In this document: positions 32,157-40,500 of the stretch, piece after piece
How positions within the stretch are numbered: the stretch's first letter is position 1
Layout: the number at the start of each line of letters is the position of its first letter
Source: Bacteroidaceae bacterium
Lineage (GTDB): Bacteria > Bacteroidota > Bacteroidia > Bacteroidales > Bacteroidaceae
DNA: 64,000 nucleotides
Assembly (NCBI GenBank): GCA_017429525.1
Contig: JAFROT010000046.1
Coordinates: forward strand, 84,414-148,413
Direction: 5' to 3'
The notes under the pieces: model-generated
What the model saw: the letters and a program-made list of their open reading frames with translations, nothing else
What the model was told of the DNA's origin: nothing
Database searches by the model: none
Program-made: the position numbers and the translations under genes

Positions 32157-32834
32157 ATGAATAGACGCGTCATCATCATTATAGCGGCCTTGCTGGCTTT
32201 CGCGAGTAAAGGTTTTGCCGTGACCATCGAGTCGACGGCCAACTTGAAAGTGTTCTTCCCAGAGTACACAAGGATAGATCTGGTCTGCGGTCAGATGCCA
32301 AGGACGTCCCAGAAGGATGTCGTATTCTGTTGTGAGGCCGCTTTCACGGGTGAACTGCTGGAAGAGTTCAAACACACAAACATAGCCGACAACCACATCT
32401 GCAGCGGAGAGATGAAAAAAGGCTACCGCTGCAAGGCCAATACTGGCGGGTTCGTCTGGGGGAACGGGAAATGGAAGTTCATGCGGAAAGCTGATTATCC
32501 GACTTCTGCAAACGGATGGACTATGGGCTTTTGCCAGCTGCTGATTGTAAAGGACGGCACGGCACGGCCTATCGGCACAAGGATGAAGGAGAGGAGAAAC
32601 ATCTACAGAGCGTTGTGCGAGAAGAACGGAAAACTCTGTATCATCGAGTCCAAGAGGTTCATGACATACGCGTTCTTCGTCAAATGTCTGACAGCGTATA
32701 AAGTCACCCACGCTCTCTATCTGGATATGGGCAGCGGCTGGAATCATGCTTGGTATCGAGACAAAGAGCGAATCGTCGAGCTGCATCCGAAGACTCATCA
32801 CTATTGTACGAACTGGATTACCTTTTACAGGTAG
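32157..32834 (+). CDS. Exported hypothetical protein, possibly phosphodiester-glycosidase-like
   Basis: 225 residues with a signal peptide (VIIIIAALLAFASKGFA). Cysteine-rich for an exported protein. The second half runs GWTMGFCQLLIVKDGTARPIG, CEKNGKLCIIESKRFMTYAFFVKCL and THALYLDMGSGWNHAWYRD. This resembles the ending of NAGPA-type phosphodiester glycosidases, where a conserved 'AL.LDGG.S' block follows a 'G.....A..L' helix. The Gly-Gly is replaced by Met-Gly here, so the assignment is tentative. No neighbours suggest a pathway. Confidence 0.5.
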   Translation: MNRRVIIIIAALLAFASKGFAVTIESTANLKVFFPEYTRIDLVCGQMPRTSQKDVVFCCEAAFTGELLEEFKHTNIADNHICSGEMKKGYRCKANTGGFVWGNGKWKFMRKADYPTSANGWTMGFCQLLIVKDGTARPIGTRMKERRNIYRALCEKNGKLCIIESKRFMTYAFFVKCLTAYKVTHALYLDMGSGWNHAWYRDKERIVELHPKTHHYCTNWITFYR

Positions 32835-33071
32835 ACAGGGTCAAGCCCCTTCCTCTTATATGTTTTCGCGTAAAAAATGCGTCACTCCGTCACTCGATGC
32901 TGAAAGCCAGTGGATTATGGGTGACGGATTCGGTGATTGAAGGGTGATTTAGTGATTCATTTTGCCTCAAAAATAAGGGGCGACACCAAAATCGACTATA
33001 TTCCGACAGGGTATGCGCTATTGAGCATGCTGCTGCTTGTTCATCGCCAGCTAATCGCTCACAGCACGAAT

Positions 33072-33203
33072 TGGGCTTTCCCACCAGTCGGGAAACTGCT
33101 AACCTCTGTATGCAGTCGGTTTTCCAACCGGTTGGAAAACTGATGACACTCGTATATAATCGGTTTTCCAACCAGTTGGAAAACTGTTAGGCTATGGTCT
33201 GAA
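33072..33203. repeat. Three tandem 44-bp palindrome-bearing repeats
   Basis: Units lie at 33072-33115, 33116-33159 and 33160-33203. Units two and three start TCGGTTTTCCAACC and contain a TTTTCCAACC/GGTTGGAAAA inverted repeat (perfect 20-bp palindrome at 33120-33139; one mismatch in unit three). The first unit is divergent (CTTTCCCACC/GTCGGGAAA). The unit length is exactly twice 22, the period of the other arrays, and CTCGTATATAA recalls their core. Confidence 0.8.
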
Positions 33204-33391
33204 GGTTCGGGCCTACGTGTCGCTCTGGATAAGGCGTCGATGTGTCCCTGAACGAGTAAAAGGTGCTGTTTTAGCGTCACTATGTGTCAACAGGGATATT
33301 CTTGCCTTTACGATTTATCGCTGACGACTTACGTGTTTATTCGTCGGTGGCGTTGCGTCGCGCTTGCCTTAAAGAATAATTAACTTTATTC

Positions 33392-33424
33392 TTTTGTGGG
33401 TTTGGGCTAATTGTTATACTTTTG
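33392..33424 (+). promoter_or_regulatory. Promoter upstream of the M18 aminopeptidase
   Basis: TTTTG (33392-33396), 20-base spacer, TACTTTTG (33417-33424): a near-ideal Bacteroidetes promoter. The start codon is about 155 bases downstream of the predicted initiation site. Confidence 0.7.
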
Positions 33425-33586
33425 CTCCCGCTAATCTCATTGTGAGGTTATTTCATTTAGGGCGCAGAGGCGTGGGGGCGCTGGACTGTCTGTTCACTCT
33501 GTGACTTTTCTGACTAATCATGAATAGCAAACTGATTCCATTGGAACTGAATCGTTAATTGATAAATTGATAAAAAGTAAATAATT

Positions 33587-34885
33587 ATGATTGACCGTTT
33601 ATTGGATTTCCTGAATGCATCGCCCGTCAACTTCTTAGCCGTTCGCCAAATCACGAAGGCTCTGGAGCAAGGCGGTTACAGGCGCTTGGATCCTACAGAA
33701 CCCATCGGCGTCCTGCAAGCTGGCGATAAGTTTTATGTGACGAAGAATGATTCGTCGGTCTATGCTTTCCAGATAGGGCAGAGGCCATTGGCAGATGTAG
33801 GCTTCCACATTATCTGTGCGCATTGCGACTCGCCTACGTTCCGCATTAAGCCGAATGCTGAGATGACGTGTGAGGGCGGCATCGTCAAGTTGAATACCGA
33901 AGTCTATGGCGGCCCCATCATGTCGACTTGGTTCGATCGGCCACTGACGATAGCTGGGCGCGTCATCCTACGTGGCGAGAACGCCATGCACCCACGCACG
34001 CGCTTGCTTCATATTCAGCGCCCACTCTTGCAAATCAGTAACTTGGCTATACATTTTAATCGTCAGGTGAATGACGGTGTCAAGCTGAGCAAGCAGAAGG
34101 ACGTGCTGCCTATCTTGGGCATAATCAACAGCGAATTGGAACGGGGTAATCTGCTCATGAATGTGATCTGCGAAGAGCTCAGCAAAACGGAACAAGTCAC
34201 AGCAGACGACATCCTCGACTTCGACCTCTATCTCGCGGATGCCACGCCGGCCTGCACTTTCGGCGTGCATGACGAACTCATCTCGTCGGGCCGTCTTGAC
34301 GATCTCTCGATGTGCTATGCCGGGGTGGAGGCGTTGCTGGCCTCGCCCGTCGGCGAGCGTACGCAGGTGTTGGCCATCTTCGACAATGAAGAGACGGGCT
34401 CACAGACGAAGCAAGGTGCAGGCAGTCCGTTCCTTGCCTCCCTGCTCAAGCGCGTCGCGTGGCAGCAAAGCCAGAGCGAAGAGGCTTTCTATCAAGCTGT
34501 TGAACGCGCTTTCATGGTATCGGCCGACAATGCTCACGCCTGGCATCCCAACTACAGCGAGAAATATGACCCGACCAACCATCCTGTCTTGGGCGGCGGT
34601 CCTGTAATCAAGTTCAACGCGGCTCAGAAGTATGCCAGCGATGCCGTCTCTGCCGCCGTCTTTTCCGAGGTGTGCCGCAAGGCTGGTGTGCCTTGTCAGC
34701 GCTTCGTCAATCATAGTGATGTAGCGGGCGGCAGCACGTTGGGCAATATTCTGGCATCGTCGCTGCCACTCCGTGGCGTAGATATGGGCAATCCCATCCT
34801 GGCTATGCACAGCTGCCGCGAGACCGGTAGCGTGGCCGACCACGAATATTGTGTGCGTGCATTCACTCAGTTCTATGCAGAGTGA
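33587..34885 (+). CDS. apeB: M18 family aminopeptidase
   Basis: 432 residues. Metal and active-site motifs of the M18 aspartyl-aminopeptidase family are in place: HIICAHCDSPTFRIKP (His ligand), DNEETGSQTKQGAGSPF (Glu-Glu catalytic/ligand pair), MVSADNAHAWHPNY (Asp ligand), KYDPTNHPVLGGGPVIK and a late AMHSCRETGS (His ligand). It removes N-terminal residues from peptides in the cytoplasm as a large oligomer. The gene symbol follows common database practice for bacterial M18 and is less certain than the family. Confidence 0.93.
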   Translation: MIDRLLDFLNASPVNFLAVRQITKALEQGGYRRLDPTEPIGVLQAGDKFYVTKNDSSVYAFQIGQRPLADVGFHIICAHCDSPTFRIKPNAEMTCEGGIVKLNTEVYGGPIMSTWFDRPLTIAGRVILRGENAMHPRTRLLHIQRPLLQISNLAIHFNRQVNDGVKLSKQKDVLPILGIINSELERGNLLMNVICEELSKTEQVTADDILDFDLYLADATPACTFGVHDELISSGRLDDLSMCYAGVEALLASPVGERTQVLAIFDNEETGSQTKQGAGSPFLASLLKRVAWQQSQSEEAFYQAVERAFMVSADNAHAWHPNYSEKYDPTNHPVLGGGPVIKFNAAQKYASDAVSAAVFSEVCRKAGVPCQRFVNHSDVAGGSTLGNILASSLPLRGVDMGNPILAMHSCRETGSVADHEYCVRAFTQFYAE

Positions 34886-34941
34886 TTGATTGTCTTTCAT
34901 GTACGCTAAACCATTCATAAAATCCAACTTGAGTAGAAACA

Positions 34942-35472
34942 ATGAAGAAAGTCTTATGGCTTGTCGCAGTGCTGCTTGTAGCGGTACTGATGACGCAAAC
35001 CGTTCCCGATAAGTCGGCCCACAAGGCTGCTATGATGAAAGCCGTGAAGGAATACGTCGACGAAGAGGCCGGCAACCGCGGCCTGAACGATAACATCCTC
35101 ACGGACATTGGCAAAGGGGTCATCAACAAAACAATTGAGACGGCCTTGAGTGCCAAGCTGAAGGTGAAAAACTACTATCTGTGGAACACCACCTACGTGC
35201 GCATCAAGGGGGAAGAGCAACTTTTGTCGGTTGGACTCTTTGGGCATGTGTTCACCTTCGATAAGGAGATGCTGCGCGAGAAACTGGAGGAAGCGCTCCG
35301 CGAGAAGGAGGAAGCAACCAACGAGAAAGCCGAAGCGCGCCAGAGTGCTCGCGAACTGAAGAAACTCCAGCGTGCGGAGAAGAAACGACTGCGCCAGTTG
35401 CGACGCGAGGAACGCCGTAAGGAGCGTGCCGCCCGTCGCCAAGCTCGTCGTGAGGCCCGTGAGAACGGGTGA
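34942..35472 (+). CDS. DUF4359-like membrane-anchored protein with Arg/Glu-rich tail
   Basis: 176 residues with an N-terminal hydrophobic segment (VLWLVAVLLVAVLMTQTVPD), which is a signal anchor or signal peptide. Residues ~20-115 (KAVKEYVDEEAGN to VGLFGHVFTF) look like DUF4359. From ~118 onward the chain is one long charged helix (KLEEALREKEEATNEKAEAR, then Arg/Lys-rich KRLRQLRREERRKERAARR), probably a coiled coil with a very basic tip. Function unknown. The basic tail could contact nucleic acid or the membrane; that is inference. Confidence 0.65.
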   Translation: MKKVLWLVAVLLVAVLMTQTVPDKSAHKAAMMKAVKEYVDEEAGNRGLNDNILTDIGKGVINKTIETALSAKLKVKNYYLWNTTYVRIKGEEQLLSVGLFGHVFTFDKEMLREKLEEALREKEEATNEKAEARQSARELKKLQRAEKKRLRQLRREERRKERAARRQARREARENG

Positions 35473-35632
35473 CGAGAACATGCTGATTGTGCCTGCCTCG
35501 CGACGAGAAGGCAAAGGCGCAGATCGCCCTATGGTTAAGACGGCTTGGGCAGACATGCTGGCGCTCGCAAGCGTACATTGGAGTCTGAGCGCCTAATCGC
35601 GAAAGTCAGTTCGTACAGACAATCTTATCGTA

Positions 35633-35688
35633 ACGTATATTCGCAGAAGGTGGACCACCATGGTGATTCACCTTCTGCGAATATACGT
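35633..35688. repeat. 56-bp inverted repeat leading into 22-bp array III
   Basis: ACGTATATTCGCAGAAGGTG (35633-35652) and CACCTTCTGCGAATATACGT (35669-35688) are exact complements over 20 bases, with a 16-base loop that itself contains CACCATGGTG. The right arm is the first part of array III. It may act as a terminator for either convergent gene or as a structural boundary of the array. Confidence 0.85.
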
Positions 35689-35830
35689 GAGGAGCGTTGC
35701 GAATATATGTGTAAGCCGTAGCGACTGTACGTGTAGGGCTTAGCGAATATACGTGTAGAGCTCAACGACTGCACGTGTAAGGCGTTGCGAATATACGCTC
35801 ATGTCGTTGCCGCTATTCGCTTACACGTTT
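35677..35830. repeat. 22-bp periodic repeat array III (seven units)
   Basis: Seven contiguous units begin at 35677, 35699, 35721, 35743, 35765, 35787 and 35809. Each is exactly 22 bp with no spacer. The common part is GCGAATATACGTGTA followed by AGGC or similar; units three and five carry GACTGTACGTG or GACTGCACGTG. It is the same family as arrays I and II and in the same strand orientation. Confidence 0.9.
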
Positions 35831-35846
35831 GAGAACCTATATCTGC

Positions 35847-37493
35847 CTACTTGCCAAGGATAAGGTTGACGAGAGTCGTGACATCAGCTATCGTGATGCT
35901 GCTGTCGCTGTTGATGTCGGCTGCGTTATAGATATCAGTGGCCTTGCCGAGGATGATGTTCACAAGGGCGGTCACGTCGGCAATCGTGACTGCTCCGTCG
36001 CCGTTGACATCGCCATGGAGGAATGAACGACAATTGAGGATAATGGGTGCCGTTTCTGTGCCGACAACAGAGCCGCTGGCAAAGGTTACGTCGCGACTGA
36101 CTGAAAGGACTGTGATGGGTCGCTCATTCTCGAGGTCGAATGCTTTGAAGGTGACTTCGGCGGCATCTGTCGTGTTGCTATAGATGCGTAGATAGTTGTC
36201 CATAGCGACGCCCACACATTCATCGCCGATGAAGGCACCGATGGCGTAACCGCTTAGGTCTTCCACCTGTACGTCATCCAGTTTCAGCCCGACGTAGGTG
36301 GTCATGTCGTGCTGGAAATCACCATAGTAGAATTTCCAGGGCGCATAGTTGATCATGAGCGAACCTCCATTTCTGATGACCTGCGTGTCGGAGTGGAACT
36401 GATTGCTTAGCGAGCCGTAGGAGTAGATTTCTATATCGCCATAGTTGTGGATGAGGTCCTTGTCGGCACTGATGGCGCGTATCTTCGTCTCCTCGCCTGT
36501 AGTTGCATCGATGAGGTTGTTGGCGTGGATGTAGAAGGTGCAGTTGGTGCTGTCGACGGTGATTGTGCCGCCATCGTAGACGCCCGTCGATGCGCCAATC
36601 ACTTTGTTCTTGCACTTGATGCCCTTGGAGCCGTCGCCGGCTATGTTGACCTTAATCTCGCCTCCATGGAGGTAGGCTGCGTAGTTGGCGCGAATGGCCT
36701 CGGCGTCGGTGCCGTTGACCGTGATGTTGATCGTTCCGCCTGCCATGTTGAAGATGCTGTCGCACTTCAGGCCTGTTCCCTCGAGTGCATCGACGGTGGC
36801 ATTGATGACACCTCCCTTGATATTCATGCGCCCATAGTCGTCACTGTCGATGGCGTCGCTACCCACGTTCTCGATATTGACGATGCCGCCGCTCATCTGA
36901 AAGAAGTTGTTTTCGAAATCTCCATCACCTTTACCGCAGTGTATGCCGTCTTTGATGGCTCCAAGGATGTGAATTGTGCCAGTGGTCTTTTTAAGTTGTA
37001 GGTATTCTTTGGCATAGATGGCATGCTTGCTGTTACCTATGACCATGAGCGTGCCGCCACCTTCAAACTCGGGATGTCCTTTAAAGTAAATGGCACCATC
37101 GTGTGAACCATTGTTGCCGTCAGCAATCATATTGGAAGTACCGTCATCGAGGACGACGGCGCAACGCTTGCCGCATACGATGTTGATAGCAGCGCCAGTT
37201 GGATTAATCAGCGTCAGCCCGGCCAGTTCGAGGGTTAGCTTGTAGGAACCGCTGAGGGTAAACGAACCTGCTGTGGAGGCTCCAGAGAGCTTATAGATGT
37301 ATTCCTCTGAGGTGGTTTTGGAGTACACAATAACATGGGCACCGTTTACGGCAAAGGTGACATCTGCTGTCTCAGGCTTGTTGACCGTAGCGGTCGAACC
37401 GTTGTAGATGATTTCGATAATGTCGCCTTCAGTAGCCATCGCTGCGAGTTGGCTGGCAGCGACAAGAAGGACGGATAGGAAGAAGCGTTTCAT
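35847..37493 (-). CDS. Secreted carbohydrate-binding-domain protein (Cthe_2159-like) with dockerin
   Basis: 548 residues with a signal peptide (FFLSVLLVAASQLAAMA). Residues ~90-400 are a right-handed beta-helix-like stretch with repeated GG.I.I patterns (GGTLMVIGNSKHAIYAKEYL, GGIVNIENVGSDAIDSDDYG, GGTINITVNGTDAEAIRANY), matching the Cthe_2159 calcium-binding, polygalacturonate-binding family. The C-terminus (about 490-548) has two dockerin-type calcium loops, DVNGDGAVTIADVTALVN and DINSDSSITIADVTTLVN, each ending IILGK or LILGK. It probably binds pectin-like glycans at the surface and docks to a cohesin partner; no cohesin is in the window. It lies 57 bases downstream of the giant CotH protein, same strand. 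Confidence 0.82.
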   Translation of the reverse strand: MKRFFLSVLLVAASQLAAMATEGDIIEIIYNGSTATVNKPETADVTFAVNGAHVIVYSKTTSEEYIYKLSGASTAGSFTLSGSYKLTLELAGLTLINPTGAAINIVCGKRCAVVLDDGTSNMIADGNNGSHDGAIYFKGHPEFEGGGTLMVIGNSKHAIYAKEYLQLKKTTGTIHILGAIKDGIHCGKGDGDFENNFFQMSGGIVNIENVGSDAIDSDDYGRMNIKGGVINATVDALEGTGLKCDSIFNMAGGTINITVNGTDAEAIRANYAAYLHGGEIKVNIAGDGSKGIKCKNKVIGASTGVYDGGTITVDSTNCTFYIHANNLIDATTGEETKIRAISADKDLIHNYGDIEIYSYGSLSNQFHSDTQVIRNGGSLMINYAPWKFYYGDFQHDMTTYVGLKLDDVQVEDLSGYAIGAFIGDECVGVAMDNYLRIYSNTTDAAEVTFKAFDLENERPITVLSVSRDVTFASGSVVGTETAPIILNCRSFLHGDVNGDGAVTIADVTALVNIILGKATDIYNAADINSDSSITIADVTTLVNLILGK

Positions 37494-37550
37494 TCTATTC
37501 TTTTGTGAGTTTATGAGTTCTTGAGTTTATCGGTTCTTGAGCGTTTGTGC

Positions 37551-40500
37551 TTATTTCACCATCATCTTATGGTATTGCCCGTTGGCTGTCCGCTGGATAT
37601 AGATGCCGCGGCGCAACAGCTTGCTGTCCGTTCCGAGGAACTGCCCATTGAGGTTGTAAATGCCTGCGAGTCTTGCGTAATGGACATCGGCAGTAGGCAT
37701 CACGACTTCTGTTGGCATGGCCGTCGCGAGCGTAAATGCGTAAGGACGCGTACGCGTGCCGAGAACGTCGGGGCTGAAGGCGATGGACTGCTCAATGTCG
37801 AATGAGCTGCCCGTCTCGTCGTAGGCCTTGAACGTAAGTGCCTCTCCACCTTGACCATAGACCGTCAGGTAGTGCTTGCCATCGATGATTTCGCTGACGC
37901 CTCGACATTCGCCATCTGCGTAGGCTGCAATCGTCATTGCGCCATTGTTATCGGTGCCATCAATTTGTCCGATGATTGCCATGATGTTGGGGTAGGCATG
38001 GCGGTTGGGGGCCGTGAGTTCTGATGCGTTTCCAGTAGCTGAATCATCGGACGCTCTCGTAGGTGAGGGCGTATGTTTTGCTTTGGGATGACGCAGACGG
38101 ACGTTTGAAGCAGCGGGTGCGAACCGAAGTGCTTTGGTCGTCGAAGAGCGGTAGAGATAGCCTTTACCGGGTGTCAACGAGCTGAGCGTTCCTACCCAGC
38201 CTTCGGCGTCGCTATACTCAGCGAATCCGCTCTGACCTATGATGACGTCGCCCTCATCGATCTTGGAATTGCCAAAAGCGGCGTCAAGTGTCTGGGCGCC
38301 TGAGAGCGGATAGCCCATCCAGTTCCATCCGGGATGCAGGGTTACAGGAGCCGCGGTTGCGGGCCGCTGTCCCGTGAAGGTATAAGTATGGGCCTCGCTC
38401 ATGTCTACCTTATAGAGCGCCCCTGACGTCAGGCGCTTCAGCAAGCCTCGCATCTGATGGCTATCGCTGCTGTAGTAAGCCTCCAACGTCTGGCTGAGGA
38501 TGCGGTCAGCATAGTTCTCAAAGTCGTTGACGGCAATCGCATTCGTGAGTGGGTGCGAGATCCAGTTCCAACCTTCTGCAAGGTCAAGGGTGAAGGTGGC
38601 GTTGGTCAGATCCATGATACCCTCGTCCTCACCGATGAGCGCGTCGTAGGAATGTAGGGCGTTGGTCTTCTCGATGGTCGGGCGGTTCATCAGATAGAAT
38701 GAATTAGCGCCGTCGGGATAACGGCCTACGCTTTGGTCGCCATTGTGCTGGTCGTAGACGAGCGCGTCAGCGAAATTCTTGAGCGTGGGATGTTCTTCGA
38801 AGAAGGCGGCATTAGCCTCAACAAAAGCGGTCGATGAACTCACGAGAGCCCTCTGCTTGTTGATGTTGCCGAGTTTGAAATTGGCGTGCAGTTGAGTGAT
38901 AGGCTCCAATTTATCAGCCCATAAGATGAGGTGCCCATGGGCGGGAACGAGCGTATTCATCACCGTTCCTGAGGGTATCTGGTATTTGAGCGGGTCGTCG
39001 AGGTCATCGCTCACGAATAGGCCTGCGGCGTCAAGATCGGTGTCGGTGGTGTTGTAAAGTTCTATCCAGTCGTTCTTCTTGTAGTAGTCACCAATGAAGA
39101 TGGCATTGCCGGCGCTGACTTCATTCACTTTGATCGGTGTGGCGAGGTCGGCCAACAGGTCATCGTCAGCGAGACGTTCGTAGGTAGCTGTGAGCGTTGC
39201 GTTGTGTGAGCCGAGCGTCGTAACGTCCAGAGTCGCTTCAGTTGAGATCATCGGAGCCTGATCATAGACCTTCCGCTCGAGCTTCGCCGTCCAATAGATA
39301 TCCGATGAAGTGGCAGAAGTGTTGTGGACCTCGACGGTGAGCACGTTCTCGCCTTCATGGAGCTGGTCGTTAGGGATGACAATGGTGGCTGTGCCTGCTG
39401 TCGAGCCTACGTAGGTGGTGGAGTAGCTGGCGTAGGATGGCGTTCCGCTCATGAGGTAACGTCCGACCTCAACGCCATTGACGTAGGCAACGAAACCATC
39501 GTCGACGTAATAGGTCAGTTCATAACGTTCATCGCCTTGAGGTTGTGCATCAAGATTGAAAGTCTTGCGGAAATAATACGTTGGCCGCTTCTGACTGGAG
39601 TCGGAGCCGTAGTCGAGGACGGTGGTATAATCGCTGCTTCCGTTGATGCCTACGTTGCCGTAGCCAAAGGGCGCTTGCGCTTCTTGCCAAGCGACGTCGT
39701 TGGCGCCATCCAGCCAAGCGGTACCGTCAAGTGATCCTTGATCGTAGTACTGCCATGTCGATGAGGTGTCGAAAATGACATCGCTTGAGAACAGACTCGT
39801 ATCGGCTCCTTCCATGAGCCAACCCTTGAAGCGGTAACCGGCCGGAATGGTGGCTTTGAGCGTTGCCGGAGCAAAGAGTGTGCCGCTGAACTTGTTCAAG
39901 GGAATCTCTTCTTGATTCAGCCAGAGAGAACCGCCATCGATGTTGCTTCTGATCGTGAGCGTGTAGGCATCTTCACTGCTGAGCCCCAGATAATTGCTCA
40001 TATTCGTGATGCGGCTGGAGCGCTGTTCGCTGTTTGTGACGAGATTGATGGTTGATGCATTTCTGCTCTCTAATTCGCTGGCGTTACCCTCAAATGCAAT
40101 GGCCTTGTACATCTCGTCCTTCAGGGCATTGGCAATCTCGGTGCAACGCTCAGGGTCGAACACGCTTCCGTTGACGATGCAGAATGCGTCGACGAAGCGA
40201 CGCTTGAAAGGCTCATAGCTGAGCATGTTCAAGAAGATGTCAATGAGGAAATTCTTTCCCGTGTCATAACGGCTGTCGTACAGCTTGTTGCTGAGCGATC
40301 CCAGCATTGATGTCGAACTGAAAGCTGCATCGAGATCCATCATGATGAGGTGGAACTTGCCATCCTGGCGCGAACGGTAGCCCTTGGCATTATTGCTGTT
40401 GGTAATCCAGTCCGAGCTGCCGATATAACATTCAGCAGCCATGTAATTGCAGTATTCATCGATGTCCACTATTTCGCAAATGTCGGCGTAGATGGCATCG

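Larger units (their letters stand above)
32835..33586. other. 752-base gap with a 44-bp repeat, a promoter and a long leader
   Basis: It contains the three 44-bp palindromic repeat units (33072-33203) and the promoter at 33392-33424. A ~155-base leader before the M18 peptidase gene includes a GGGCGCAGAGGCGTGGGGGC segment of unknown role. No ORF with support was seen. Confidence 0.6.
35473..35846. other. Gap between convergent genes, largely array III
   Basis: About 160 bases follow the DUF4359-like gene with no supported ORF, then the 56-bp inverted repeat and the seven-unit 22-bp array, ending 16 bases before the stop codon of the dockerin protein. Confidence 0.6.

Noticed and set aside
33425-33586. 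Small RNA or tRNA in the M18 leader
   Set aside because: GC-rich patch present but no cloverleaf or known RNA pattern could be folded by eye.
35677-35830. 22-bp arrays as plasmid or oriC iterons
   Set aside because: No rep or dnaA gene, no DnaA boxes recognised, and the same family recurs in three ordinary gaps.
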